Of a stretch of 64,000 bases of DNA, positions 27,822-36,940 are shown piece by piece. The DNA lies in NCBI RefSeq assembly GCF_014191605.1, contig NZ_JACHWU010000001.1:1-64000 (forward strand). Reading direction: 5' to 3'. The stretch is from Prauserella isguenensis (lineage in GTDB: Bacteria; Actinomycetota; Actinomycetes; Mycobacteriales; Pseudonocardiaceae). The notes below the pieces were generated by a model. That model was not told where the DNA came from, did not search any database, and was given only the letters and a program-made list of their open reading frames with translations. The stretch's first letter is position 1; every line of letters starts with the position of its first letter. The translations under genes and the position numbers were made by a program.

Positions 27822-28076
27822 TCACTCCTCGCCTGCCGAGCCCTGCCGGGTGCGCGACGCGCGCAGTCCACGCCAGCCGATGACGCCGATGATCGTGCCG
27901 AGCACGAACGACACGATCGCCAGCACCAGGTGGACCCAGAAGAACGGCGTCGGCGAACCGTCGGCCGCCCACGCGTTGTCGCTGCTCCACAGATTGCGGG
28001 CGAAGGTGATCCAGATGACCCAGGACCACACGCCGAAGGCCAGCAGAAACGCCGAAACACCGCGAGACATGCGCAT
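27822..28076 (-). CDS. Small conserved membrane protein
   Basis: An 84-aa protein with two hydrophobic helices (SAFLLAFGVWSWVIWITFA and FFWVHLVLAIVSFVLGTIIG) joined by a short Trp/Asp-rich outside loop (NLWSSDNAWAADGSPTP). It ends in a basic-polar tail. I recognise this as a widespread actinobacterial family of unknown function often found near sdh genes (from memory). Two ATGs, at 28076 and 28070, are both possible starts. The divergent D,D-carboxypeptidase begins 88 bp away. Confidence 0.75.
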   Translation of the reverse strand: MRMSRGVSAFLLAFGVWSWVIWITFARNLWSSDNAWAADGSPTPFFWVHLVLAIVSFVLGTIIGVIGWRGLRASRTRQGSAGEE

Positions 28077-28164
28077 GCGCACCAGTGTCCTCACATGACG
28101 GCCGTCACCCCACATCGGGGGATCGACCCGCTTGGCGCGGCCGATATCTGGCTAACCTTCGCAG

Positions 28165-29427
28165 GTGCATACAGCTCGGATCCGGGTTCTGGTGATCGCC
28201 GCGCTCGCGGCTCTGATCGTGACGAGTGCGCCACTGGTGCCATCGGCGACGCCCTCCGCACGGGCCCAGTCGAACTGTCCGAACGCGACGTTGCCGCCAC
28301 CTCCGGTCGACGAGTCGGAGGAGCCGAAACCCGGCCGGCGTGCGCCTGCGCCGCTGCCCGTGCCCGCGGAGCCGCCGGGTGGCGGCAGGCTCGGCGAGTG
28401 CGGACTCGTGCTGCCGCCCGGCGCGCCGAGGCCGCCGCAGCCGCTGACGGCGAAGAACTGGCTCATCCAGGACCTCGACAGCGGGCAGGTGCTGGCCGCT
28501 CGGCACCCCCACGGCAGGCAACGGCCCGCGTCACTGATCAAGACGCTGCTCGCGCTCGTGGCGATCGACGAGCTCGACCCGAACCGCGTCGTCCGGCCGA
28601 CGAAGGAGGACGCCTCGCAGGAGTGCTCCTGCGTGGGCATCGAGGCCGGATCCCCGTACACGGCGCACGACCTGTTGATGGGCCTGATGATGGAGTCCGG
28701 CAACGACGCTGCTCACGCGCTCGCCACCGCGCTCGGCGGGGTCCCGACGACGCTGCGGAAGATGAACCGTATGGCCCACAGGCTCGGCGCGACCGACACG
28801 CGTGCCGCCACCCCGTCGGGCCTCGACGGGCCCGGCATGGTGACGTCGGCGTACGACCAGGCCCTGCTGTATCGGCACGCTCTGTCGAAGCCGCAGTACG
28901 TCGAGGCCGTCAGCACGCGCGAGATCGCGTTCCCCGGCCCCCACGGCGAGCCGTCGTATCCGGTGGTCAACGACGACCGGCTGCACACCGAGTACGCCGG
29001 ATTCCTCGGCGGCAAGACGGGGTTCACGAGCGACGCACGGCACGCCTACGTCGGCGGTGCGATGCGGAACGGTAGGCGCATCGCCGTCGTGCTGCTGCGC
29101 GCGGAGCAGGAGCCCATCCGGGTCAGCGAGCAGGCGATGAGCATGCTCGACTACGGCTTCCAGCTCGCCGCCGCGGGAACCCCGGCTGTCGGCCGGGTCA
29201 CGACCGCGCCGCCACCTCCGCCGCCGCAGCCGAGGCGCACCGAGGACCCGGCCGACGACGGGGCCGGGAACCGGAGCGCAACCGCGGGTGGCCCGGAGGG
29301 CACCGCCGCACGTGCGGCCGACGAGCAGGAGCCGACGACCGGCGTCGGCTGGATCATCGGGATCGTGATGCTCGTGGCGGTCGCCACGGGCGTCGGCATC
29401 GCACTCACGCGGGACGAGCAGATCTGA
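28165..29427 (+). CDS. D-alanyl-D-alanine carboxypeptidase (serine, S11 type)
   Basis: Trims the terminal D-Ala from peptidoglycan stem peptides outside the membrane. The 420-aa protein has an N-terminal signal sequence (VLVIAALAALIVTSAPLV), a Pro-rich linker, then the penicillin-binding fold. The active-site motifs are S123-L-I-K126, SGN (178-180) and KTG (284-286). A Pro-rich segment and a C-terminal transmembrane helix (VGWIIGIVMLVAVATGVGIA) anchor it. The start is a GTG without a strong ribosome site, so the 5' end is the least certain part. Cys38/Cys79 and Cys153/Cys155 could form disulfides. Confidence 0.92.
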   Translation: MHTARIRVLVIAALAALIVTSAPLVPSATPSARAQSNCPNATLPPPPVDESEEPKPGRRAPAPLPVPAEPPGGGRLGECGLVLPPGAPRPPQPLTAKNWLIQDLDSGQVLAARHPHGRQRPASLIKTLLALVAIDELDPNRVVRPTKEDASQECSCVGIEAGSPYTAHDLLMGLMMESGNDAAHALATALGGVPTTLRKMNRMAHRLGATDTRAATPSGLDGPGMVTSAYDQALLYRHALSKPQYVEAVSTREIAFPGPHGEPSYPVVNDDRLHTEYAGFLGGKTGFTSDARHAYVGGAMRNGRRIAVVLLRAEQEPIRVSEQAMSMLDYGFQLAAAGTPAVGRVTTAPPPPPPQPRRTEDPADDGAGNRSATAGGPEGTAARAADEQEPTTGVGWIIGIVMLVAVATGVGIALTRDEQI

Positions 29428-29510
29428 CTCCTCGGCGGGCCGGCCGCCACCGATCCCGCGACGAGCCGTCCCACGTCGCAGGCCCGCACGCGTGCCGCCG
29501 GTGCCGCGGT

Positions 29511-30905
29511 TCAGCCGTCGTCGCCCGCCGCGCCGTCGGCCGAACGGGGCGTCGCACTGCGACGCTCGGCAGGAGGCGTCCCGGTCGCTTCGACCTCGGC
29601 GGGACCGCCGTCGGCCGTGTCCACCTTCGACGGCAGCGTCTCCTTGGCCAGCAGCCACAGGACGAACCCGCCCGCGGCGATGACCCCGGTGACGGCGAAC
29701 GCCGCGGTGAACGACCACTCCTCGGCGATCGCGCCGGCGGCCAGCGGGCCGACGACAGCGCCGACGTCGGCGGCCATCTGGAATCCGGCGAGCACGGAAC
29801 CGCCGCGCGCCTTCGAGCCGAGAACGTCGGCGAGCGCCGCGTTGTGCGCCGGGTTGAGGAAGCCCGCGCCGACGCCCGTGACCACGGTCGCGGCGAGGAA
29901 CAGCCACGTGTTCTCGGTGAGACCCAGTGCCACGGTGCCGACAGCGAGCAGCGCCAACCCTGCGAGCGCGGGCGGCTTGCGGCCGTGGGTGTCGGCGAAG
30001 CGACCCGAGCCGAGCAGTACGAGCGCGTTGGCTCCGGCGAACAGGGCGAGCGCGAGGCCGGTGAACGTCTCGTCCTTCGCCAGCACGGCCGACACGAACA
30101 GCGGGATCAGCGACATCCGCACGCCCAGCACGACCCAGCCGTTGGTGAGGTTGGACGTGAGCGCAGCACGGTAGGTGGGGTGGCGCAGTGCCTCGCGGAA
30201 CGTCATCGTCGGCGCTTCGTCGTCGTCGGCCCGGGAGGCGAGGTCGGACCGGCGCAGCTGCCAGAACACGAGCACGGTCGCCGCGACGAGCGCCACGCCG
30301 TACACGAGGAACGGGGCGCGCAGCGACACCGCGACGAGGCCGCTACCGAGCACGGGACCCGCGACGCCGCCGAGCAGGAAACTGGTGCCCCACAGTCCGG
30401 ACGCCCGGCCGCGCAACTGCGGCGGCGAGATGCGGATGAGCAGGCCGATCGCCGACACGGTGAACATCGTCGACCCGACACCGCCGATGGCGCGGAACAG
30501 CAGCAGCTGCCAGTACTCGGCCGCGAAGGCGCACAGGATCGTCGATGCGGCCACGATGGACACGCCCCACAGGTACGTGGGGCGTTCGCCGAACCGCGTC
30601 ACCAGCCGTCCGCTCACCGGCGCGAACAGCAGCCGCACCAGAGCGAACGCACTGACCACGAACGACGCCGCGGTCAGGCCGACGTCGAAGCTGTGGGCGA
30701 AGTTCGGCAGGGCGGGCCCGATGATGCCGTAGCCGATCGCGATGAGGAAGCTCGCGCCGACCAGGACGTACACCTCGCGCGGCAGGCGCGCCGGGGTGTC
30801 GGTGCCGTCTCCGCCGTTGCCCTCGGCGTCCCGGGGGTCACGCGCGGTCCCGGTGTGGGCGTCGGACCGGTCGTCGGAACCGTGTCCCGGAGCTGGATTG
30901 GTCAC
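29511..30905 (-). CDS. MFS transporter (DHA1-like multidrug efflux type)
   Basis: A 464-aa membrane protein with about twelve hydrophobic segments. The loop motif is SGRLVTRFGERPTYL after helix 2, with GSGRFADTHGRKPPAL in the second half, and an antiporter-like segment GFLNPAHNAALADVLG. The N-terminal 42 and C-terminal ~45 residues are hydrophilic and charged. The GTG at 30905 follows GGAAGGAGTGTGCA, a clear ribosome site. The substrate is unknown; drug or metabolite efflux is the family's usual role. Confidence 0.88.
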   Translation of the reverse strand: MTNPAPGHGSDDRSDAHTGTARDPRDAEGNGGDGTDTPARLPREVYVLVGASFLIAIGYGIIGPALPNFAHSFDVGLTAASFVVSAFALVRLLFAPVSGRLVTRFGERPTYLWGVSIVAASTILCAFAAEYWQLLLFRAIGGVGSTMFTVSAIGLLIRISPPQLRGRASGLWGTSFLLGGVAGPVLGSGLVAVSLRAPFLVYGVALVAATVLVFWQLRRSDLASRADDDEAPTMTFREALRHPTYRAALTSNLTNGWVVLGVRMSLIPLFVSAVLAKDETFTGLALALFAGANALVLLGSGRFADTHGRKPPALAGLALLAVGTVALGLTENTWLFLAATVVTGVGAGFLNPAHNAALADVLGSKARGGSVLAGFQMAADVGAVVGPLAAGAIAEEWSFTAAFAVTGVIAAGGFVLWLLAKETLPSKVDTADGGPAEVEATGTPPAERRSATPRSADGAAGDDG

Positions 30906-31043
30906 TGCACACTCCTTCCGGAGCGAGCCTAATGACCTTCGCGCGGAAACGGCGCCGGGTCACCGTCGCGGGGAGCGCACCGCCGGATCACCGCCGCCGC
31001 GGGCTCACCACGGCGTCACCACGACGTCACCGCGGCGTGCCTG

Positions 31044-32057
31044 TCAGCGCCGTTTGCGGCCGAGCCAGCCGAGCAGCGCGCCGGCGCCGAACGCACCCGC
31101 GGCCGTGCCCATGCCGGGGCCGCGGCGGACGGTGACGTTCGGGCGCACGATCGTCGCGGCCGGTGGCTCGACGACCCGGACCTGGTTCTCGCGCGCCGTC
31201 GCCGTCCATGCGGTGACAAGCAGCAGGAAGCGCGACACCAGGTTGGCGAACACGAGCAGACCGATGATGGGGCCGAACAGGGCACCGCTGGGCGAGCTCG
31301 TCACGCTGGCGAGGTAGAACGACCCCACGTTCTTGAGCAACTCGAACCCGAGTGCTGCCAGGACGGCGCCCTTCACGGCGCTGCGCGGGTTGACCTTGTC
31401 CCGCGGAAGCTGCGAGATCACCCAGGTGAACACGAGGACGTTCGCGGCAAGCGAGAGCACGACCGTCGCGGCGCGCAGTGCGTACTGGGCCCAGGCGTAG
31501 TCGTCGAGCCCGACGAGGCCGAGCAGCCACGCGCCGGCGGCACCGCCGACCGCGGTGAGGCCGAACGACAACACGAGGGCGGCACCCAGGCCCACGAGGG
31601 AGACGAGGTCCTTGAGCTTCGTGGACAGGAACGGCTTCTTCGGCGGGTCCTGCGCCCACTGCGCGGTGAGCGCGTCGCGGAGGTTGCCCATCCAGCCGAG
31701 CCCCGAATACAGGGCGCCGAGCAGACCGATCACACCGAGTCCGGCCCGGGCTTGGGTGACCGAGTCGACGATCTTCTCCAGGAAATCGCGCAGCCCCTCG
31801 GGAGCCGAGGTGACGATGCCGTCCTTCAGCTCGTTCATCAGCGTCGCATTGCCGGCGAGCACGAAGCCCGCGACCGAGAACGCGACCATCAGCAGCGGGA
31901 ACAGCGACAGCACCGAGAAGTAGGTGATCGCGGCGGCGTAGTGGTTGCCGTGCCGCTCGGTGAAGGCGTCATTGGCTCTGACCAGGTGATCCAGCCACGG
32001 ATACTTGCGCCGCATCCGCGGCAGGAACCCCTCTTTTTCCGCCTTCTGCTCTGTCAC
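31044..32057 (-). CDS. YihY/BrkB family inner-membrane protein
   Basis: The 337-aa protein has about six hydrophobic segments and the family signature (HGNHYAAAITYFSVLSLFPL near residue 45, LLGALYSGLGWMGNLRDAL around 120, and SAVKGAVLAALGFELLKNVG later). Its role is poorly defined; the old ribonuclease BN label is not supported. The C-terminus is glycine-rich and ends LLGWLGRKRR. I start at the GTG at 32057 (VTEQKAEKEG). An ATG nine codons upstream (MRPAVSFLR) is an alternative. It lies downstream of fbiC across two inverted repeats. Confidence 0.85.
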   Translation of the reverse strand: MTEQKAEKEGFLPRMRRKYPWLDHLVRANDAFTERHGNHYAAAITYFSVLSLFPLLMVAFSVAGFVLAGNATLMNELKDGIVTSAPEGLRDFLEKIVDSVTQARAGLGVIGLLGALYSGLGWMGNLRDALTAQWAQDPPKKPFLSTKLKDLVSLVGLGAALVLSFGLTAVGGAAGAWLLGLVGLDDYAWAQYALRAATVVLSLAANVLVFTWVISQLPRDKVNPRSAVKGAVLAALGFELLKNVGSFYLASVTSSPSGALFGPIIGLLVFANLVSRFLLLVTAWTATARENQVRVVEPPAATIVRPNVTVRRGPGMGTAAGAFGAGALLGWLGRKRR

Positions 32058-32108
32058 GCGCAGGAAGCTAACGGCGGGGCGCATGCGGGTGCAAACCGAC
32101 GCGCACAC

Positions 32109-32148
32109 CGTCGGCGTGCACCACCCACCCGGGCGGTGCACGCCGACG
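32109..32148. repeat. Perfect 14-bp inverted repeat upstream of yihY
   Basis: CGTCGGCGTGCACC (32109-32122) and GGTGCACGCCGACG (32135-32148) form a perfect palindrome with a 12-bp loop. It lies 52 bp upstream of the YihY start, so it could be an operator or part of a double terminator after fbiC. Confidence 0.8.
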
Positions 32149-32174
32149 TCCGATCGTGACCGGCTCGTTCGCCC

Positions 32175-32220
32175 CCAAGGGCACCTTGGAGGTGCCCGAG
32201 TGCCCCGAAGGTGCCCTTGG
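32175..32220 (-). terminator. Hairpin after fbiC
   Basis: CCAAGGGCACCTT (32175-32187) and AAGGTGCCCTTGG (32208-32220) form a perfect 13-bp stem starting 8 bp beyond the fbiC stop. There is no U-tract, which is common for actinomycete terminators. The 20-bp loop itself contains another GGTGCCC copy that could pair alternatively. Confidence 0.75.
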
Positions 32221-32227
32221 CGTATGC

Positions 32228-34759
32228 CTACACGACGGGCTGCAGCGTGCGGCCGTAGGTGGTGCCGCGCTGCTTGGCAGGGCGGCCCGCCAGGTCGGCG
32301 AGCATGCCGAGTTCGTCGGCGGTGCGCGACGAGCCGTGCTCCGAACCGGCCATCCGCGAGATGGTCTCCTCCATCAGCGTGCCGCCGATGTCGTTGGCGC
32401 CGCCGCGGAGGATCTGCGCCGTTCCCTCGTCGCCGAGCTTGACCCACGAGCACTGCACGTTGTCGATCAGGCCGTGCAACGCCAGCCTCGCGAAGGCGTG
32501 GACGGCCCGGTTGTCCCGCACGGTCGGCCCGGGACGCGCCACACCGGCGAGGTAGATCGGCGCGTTGTGGTGCACGAACGGCAGCGCGACGAACTCGGTG
32601 AACCCGCCGGTCTCACGTGCGATGCCGCCGAGCACCCGCAGGTGGCCGAGCCAGTGGCCGGGGTGGTCGACGTGGCCGTACATCATCGTGCTCGACGACG
32701 GGATGCCCACGCGGTGCGCGGTCGTGACGACATCGATCCACGTCTTCGCGGGCAGTTTGCCCTTGGTGAGCACCCAGCGGACGTCGTCGTCGAGGATCTC
32801 GGCGGCCGTGCCGGGGATGGAGTCGAGCCCGGCGTCGCGCAGCTCGGTGAGCCACTCCTGGATGCTCACACCCGCCTTCGACGCCGCCGACACGACCTCC
32901 ATCGGCGAGAACGCGTGGACGTGCATGTCCGGCACGGCCTTCTTGATGGCGCGCACGATGTCGGCGTAGTAGCTGACCGGCAGTTTCGGGTCGATGCCGC
33001 CCTGCATGCACACCTCGGTGGCACCGGCCTCGGAGGCCTCGACCGCCCGTGCGGCCACCTCGTCGGTGGACAGCCGGAACGCGTCGGCGTCCCGCTCCCG
33101 CTGAGCGAACGCACAGAACCGGCAGCCGACGTAGCAGACGTTGGAGAAGTTGATGTTCCGGTTGACGACGTAGGTGATGTCGTCGCCCACCACGTCGGCG
33201 CGCAGGTCGTCGGCGAGTCGCGTCAGCGACTCCAGCGCGGGCCCGTCGGCGGTGAGCAGTGCCATGGCGGCCTCCGCGTTGGACTCCTCGAGCAGTGCGG
33301 CCGGGTTCTGCTCGGCGAGCCGAAGCCCCTCACGCGCCTCGGTGTCCAATCGCTCAGGTCCGTTGTGGACACTGTCGCGCAGGGCGTCCCAATCACCGTA
33401 GACGCTGTCGAAGTCGCCGCGCCGGTCCGACGTACGCCCCTCGGTGTCGATGGTGGCGTTCAGGTCGGCGCGCCCGATGGTGTCGAGACCGCCGTCCGGT
33501 TCCTGCCATTCGCGGCCCTCGACATCGACGGACTCGTCGGCGAGACCGTCCCCAGTGGACAGTGCGCGGACGTGGCCGTGAAGCCGGATGTCGATCCACT
33601 TCTCCGCGTCCCGGACGTACTTCGGGTAGGCCGTCAACCGCTCGTGCAGGTCGAATCCGGCGTCCGCGGTCCAGCGGGTGAGCTCGTCGACGTGCGGCCA
33701 CGGTGCCTCGGGGTTGACGTGGTCGGGCGTGACCGGCGAGACACCGCCCCAGTCGTCGATGCCCGCACGCAGGATGAGCGCGTGCTCGTCGCCGACGAGG
33801 TTCGGCGGCGCCTGCACGCTCACGCCGGGCGGCATCAGCAGGCGCGCCACGGCGACGGTGGCGGCGAGCTCGGCCAGGTCGGCGTCCTCGTGGGAACGCA
33901 TCGCGGTGTCCGGTTTGGACCGGAAGTTCTGGACGATGATCTCCTGCACGTTGCGGTACTGCCGTGCGCGTTTGCGGATCTCGTGCAACGACTCGGCGCG
34001 TTCGGTGATCGTCTCGCCGATGCCCACGAGAATGCCCGTGGTGAACGGAACGCCGACCCGGCCCGCATCGTCGAGCACGCGCAGCCGCACGGCCGGTTCC
34101 TTGTCGGGACTGCCGTAGTGCGGCCCGCCCTTCTCCGACCACAACCGTTCGGCCGTGGTCTCCAGCATCATGCCCATGCTCGGTGCGACGGGCTTCAGGC
34201 GCTGCAGCTCCTCCCAGCTCATGACTCCGGGGTTCAGGTGCGGCAGCAGGCCGGTCTCCTCGAGCACAGCGATCGCGCACGACCGCACGTAGTCCACAGT
34301 GGAGTCGTAACCGCGCTCGTCGAGCCACTGCCGGGCTTCCGGCCACCGCTCCTCGGGCCGGTCGCCGAGCGTGAACAGTGCCTCCTTGCACCCGGCGGCC
34401 GCACCGGCGCGCGCGATGTCGAGCACCTCGTCCCGTTCGAGGTAGATCGACTCCGCCTTGCCGGGCACCGTGACGAACGTGCAGTAGTGACACCGGTCCC
34501 GGCACAGGTGGGTGAGCGGGATGAAGACCTTGCGACTGTAGGTGACGACGCCGGTTCTGCCCTGATCGGCCAGGTGGGCCTCGCGGACGCGGCTCGCGAT
34601 GTCCATCAGCGCGTTCAGGTCGTCGCCGCGGGCGTGCAGCAGGACGGCCGACTCGGTGACATCGAGCGTTGAGCCGTCGGCAGCCCGTTTCAGAGCGCGG
34701 CGCATGGCCGAGGCGGACGGGGCGGGTTCGGGCTGAGGAAGCGAGATCTGGCGAGCCAT
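32228..34759 (-). CDS. fbiC: FO synthase (coenzyme F420 biosynthesis), fused CofG-CofH
   Basis: Builds the deazaflavin FO from tyrosine and 5-amino-6-ribitylaminouracil by two radical-SAM reactions. The 843-aa protein carries two radical-SAM domains. The N-terminal CofG-like half has CRDRCHYC (residues near 90) and the C-terminal CofH-like half has CYVGCRFC (near 545). Between them is an inter-domain segment with the motif [17 protein letters not shown]. The length matches actinobacterial FbiC. The start ATG gives [11 protein letters not shown] predicted F420-type LLM oxidoreductase is encoded at 41657. Confidence 0.97.
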   Translation of the reverse strand: MARQISLPQPEPAPSASAMRRALKRAADGSTLDVTESAVLLHARGDDLNALMDIASRVREAHLADQGRTGVVTYSRKVFIPLTHLCRDRCHYCTFVTVPGKAESIYLERDEVLDIARAGAAAGCKEALFTLGDRPEERWPEARQWLDERGYDSTVDYVRSCAIAVLEETGLLPHLNPGVMSWEELQRLKPVAPSMGMMLETTAERLWSEKGGPHYGSPDKEPAVRLRVLDDAGRVGVPFTTGILVGIGETITERAESLHEIRKRARQYRNVQEIIVQNFRSKPDTAMRSHEDADLAELAATVAVARLLMPPGVSVQAPPNLVGDEHALILRAGIDDWGGVSPVTPDHVNPEAPWPHVDELTRWTADAGFDLHERLTAYPKYVRDAEKWIDIRLHGHVRALSTGDGLADESVDVEGREWQEPDGGLDTIGRADLNATIDTEGRTSDRRGDFDSVYGDWDALRDSVHNGPERLDTEAREGLRLAEQNPAALLEESNAEAAMALLTADGPALESLTRLADDLRADVVGDDITYVVNRNINFSNVCYVGCRFCAFAQRERDADAFRLSTDEVAARAVEASEAGATEVCMQGGIDPKLPVSYYADIVRAIKKAVPDMHVHAFSPMEVVSAASKAGVSIQEWLTELRDAGLDSIPGTAAEILDDDVRWVLTKGKLPAKTWIDVVTTAHRVGIPSSSTMMYGHVDHPGHWLGHLRVLGGIARETGGFTEFVALPFVHHNAPIYLAGVARPGPTVRDNRAVHAFARLALHGLIDNVQCSWVKLGDEGTAQILRGGANDIGGTLMEETISRMAGSEHGSSRTADELGMLADLAGRPAKQRGTTYGRTLQPVV

Positions 34760-34856
34760 GGTCCCGACACTAAGCGTCGGCTCACCGCGACGCTAAGCCT
34801 GGGAACTCACACTCGACCGGACGACCAACACGAGTAGTGTGCGCCCGGCTCCTGCG

Positions 34857-35369
34857 TCAGTCGACCGTGACGCTCGTCATGGAGGCGTCCGCCGCTGTAC
34901 GGGGCCCGGGAGGTCGAACGACGGCGGGGTCGAGATCGGCGGCGACGGTCGCGATCTCGGCGACTGCGCCTCCGGACACTGCGGACCCCGACGTCGTGGG
35001 TGCGGACGTCGTGGGTGCCGAGGTCGTGGGTGCGGACGCTGCGGGTTCCGCGGTTGCTGCCTCCGCGGTGGACTCCGCGCGCATGCCCTGGGCTGCGGCC
35101 GCTTCACGTGCCTTCTTGCGCCGCTGCCGGACGACGCCGGCGACCATGCCGACGACACCGAGGACGATCGCTGCCAGCCCGACCGGCCCGAGCACGCCCA
35201 GCGTCATCGCGTTCGGAGTGGGCTGGGCCACCGCTTCTGCGGCCGGGGCCGCCGTCGCGGGGGCGCTCACGAGCGTCGTCGCACCGAGTGTCGCCAGCGT
35301 GGTCACAGCCACCGCCGACACACGCACCGCGCGCGTCGGATGAGCCGGCTCCCGGTCAGAACTGCCCAC
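34857..35369 (-). CDS. Small membrane-anchored protein with Ala/Thr-rich tail
   Basis: A 170-aa protein of unknown function. After a short polar start comes a hydrophobic segment (VAVTTLATLGATTLVSAPAT) that looks like a signal peptide ending near ATAAPA. A second helix follows (TLGVLGPVGLAAIVLGVVGM), then the basic stop RQRRKKAR, then a cytoplasmic tail with a three-fold SAPTT repeat encoded by 15-bp DNA repeats near 35000-35040. I chose the GTG at 35369 because CAGGAGGACGTGCG precedes it. Confidence 0.65.
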   Translation of the reverse strand: MGSSDREPAHPTRAVRVSAVAVTTLATLGATTLVSAPATAAPAAEAVAQPTPNAMTLGVLGPVGLAAIVLGVVGMVAGVVRQRRKKAREAAAAQGMRAESTAEAATAEPAASAPTTSAPTTSAPTTSGSAVSGGAVAEIATVAADLDPAVVRPPGPRTAADASMTSVTVD

Positions 35370-35684
35370 CGCACGTCCTCCTGGATCACCCGCACCGGCC
35401 GTCACCCTGCAAGGTGAGGTCGGCGACGACGATACTACTGACAGTGTCGAAAGCACTCGCCGTGCCACGACGCGGGTGAGACTAGCGACCCGCACGGACC
35501 AACATATGCGCGGGGCCCGTGGCTGTTGTGTAAAGCCCGCCCTGCCACGACGAACGGCACCCGGCGATCCGGCCTCGCACCGGCCCCCGGCGCACCCGGC
35601 CACACCGTCCGGACGGACACGGCGGTGATGTCGACGCTGCGCACGCGGCCGAGCCGCCGGCGACGTCTCGCACGGCCCGGCGCT
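35370..35684. other. Non-coding gap upstream of the small membrane protein
   Basis: No convincing gene lies in these 315 bp. Reading leftward, TAGTAT around 35433-35438 could be a -10 for the downstream gene, but no good -35 is seen. Longer in-frame extensions of the downstream gene into this region are Arg-rich and look non-coding. Confidence 0.5.
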
Positions 35685-35714
35685 CCCGCCGTGGCCGCGA
35701 CCGGCCACGGCGGG
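35685..35714 (-). terminator. Terminator hairpin after the C39-like gene
   Basis: CCCGCCGTGGCCG and CGGCCACGGCGGG form a perfect 13-bp stem with a 4-base loop, 15 bp beyond the stop of the C39-like gene. Confidence 0.8.
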
Positions 35715-35729
35715 AAACCCCGATCACGA

Positions 35730-36683
35730 TCAGCCGACGATGATGCCGCGGTCGTACCTCGCGGCGGCTTCGAGGCGGGTGCGGCTGTAGCCCTTGATCC
35801 CGAGGCTGGCGCGTCCGGGATCCGACACGTAGAACTCACCGGCCGAGTTGGTGCCCCGCGCGACGACGTAGTGCCCGTAGCTCGGCTCGCCGCCCAGCAG
35901 GACGCCGTGGTTCACGTTGAGGATCACCGGCTTCCCGTCCTCCGCGGCGGCAAGTGCGCTGGCGTAGTCCACCTTCCGGGCGCTCGTGTCGTACGCGGCG
36001 AGACCGTTGATCAGGTGGCTGACGTCGGAGCCCCACGTGCCGGACGGGATCTGGCAGGCCTCGCGCATGTTGATGACCGCCTGCTTGTACGAGCCCGACG
36101 GCGGGCGGCCCAGAGCGTACAGCGTGATGACGGCCGAGGTCGGGCCGCAGTTCTCGGAGCTCTTGGGGCCGGTGTCCATCTGGTTGATGACGACGAGGTC
36201 GCCCGAGCCGCCGCCGGGGTCGGGATCGGGGTCCGAACCGGAGCCCTTCGTGCGGCTGACACCGAGCGCGGCCATCGTCTTCGCACCCGCGTAGCCGTCG
36301 ACGGTGAGACCCTGCGAGTTCTGGAAGCTCTTCACCGCCGAGATGGTGACGGGGCCGTAGTCACCGTCGGCGACGACACCGACGGCGGATTGGACGGCCT
36401 TGACGACGGTCGCCAGTTCACTTTGCGTGACCGGCCCCGCGTAGCCGTCGACCACGAGAGCGCGGTCCGACTGGAAGGACTCGACCGCGCTGGTCGTCAT
36501 CGGTCCCGCATCACCGTCGATCACGCCCCGGTAGTAGTAGAGCCCCTTGAGGGACTTCTGGATGGCGGACATCGACGCGGCGTGCGCGGAGGCCGGAATC
36601 AGGAGGCCTGCGGCCGCGGCCATCCCGGCCGCGGCGGTCCCCCGGAGCATGGAACGGCGTGTGACGGGCCTGCGATTCTTCAC
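35730..36683 (-). CDS. Tat-exported protein: two peptidoglycan-binding domains plus C39-like peptidase domain
   Basis: The 317-aa protein is probably secreted by the Tat route. Its N-terminus has the twin-arginine motif RRSML (residues 9-13), a hydrophobic stretch and an AHA-A cleavage site near 36. Two PGRP1-type peptidoglycan-binding repeats follow (about 38-92 and 97-143, each with a VDGYAG turn). After a DPDPDPGGGSG linker comes a C39-like domain with Cys179 in ENCGPTSAV and a His in YGHYVVARG. A cell-wall-localised peptidase or cysteine-fold binding protein is likely. The GTG at 36683 has AAGGAAG upstream. Confidence 0.88.
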   Translation of the reverse strand: MKNRRPVTRRSMLRGTAAAGMAAAAGLLIPASAHAASMSAIQKSLKGLYYYRGVIDGDAGPMTTSAVESFQSDRALVVDGYAGPVTQSELATVVKAVQSAVGVVADGDYGPVTISAVKSFQNSQGLTVDGYAGAKTMAALGVSRTKGSGSDPDPDPGGGSGDLVVINQMDTGPKSSENCGPTSAVITLYALGRPPSGSYKQAVINMREACQIPSGTWGSDVSHLINGLAAYDTSARKVDYASALAAAEDGKPVILNVNHGVLLGGEPSYGHYVVARGTNSAGEFYVSDPGRASLGIKGYSRTRLEAAARYDRGIIVG

Positions 36684-36869
36684 GATGCTTCCTTCGATCG
36701 GCGTGCCATGACGCGGCGGCGACACCGAGGAGCGATGTCACCCGTTCGCCGGACGAGTGGAACATCGGGGAGGACACGGACAGTACCGACGGAAGTCTCC
36801 GTGGCCCGGAAGTCCTCCGTTCGTCGGGTACGGGACACGGCGCGGCAGCGGGCCGGTCGCGGCAGCAGA

Positions 36870-36940
36870 GTGGGCGAAGCGTCAGAGCGGGAAGCAGCAG
36901 AGCGGCGAAGCGTCAGAGCCGGCGCGGCGTCAGAGCGTGC
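36870..36940. repeat. Short direct repeat near the nucleoside hydrolase stop
   Basis: GGCGAAGCGTCAGAGC occurs at 36873-36888 and 36904-36919, and a partial third copy, GCGGCGTCAGAGC, overlaps the stop of the nucleoside hydrolase gene. The meaning is unknown; the rest of the 246-bp gap shows nothing clear. Confidence 0.6.

Noticed and set aside
27434-27883. Plus-strand protein starting with VLQVPGA heptads
   Set aside because: It overlaps the sdhB terminator region and the opposite-strand membrane gene, has no ribosome site, and soon becomes Arg/Pro/His-rich.
32156-34672. Long plus-strand frame opposite fbiC
   Set aside because: It is the antisense shadow of an unmistakable FbiC with both radical-SAM motifs.
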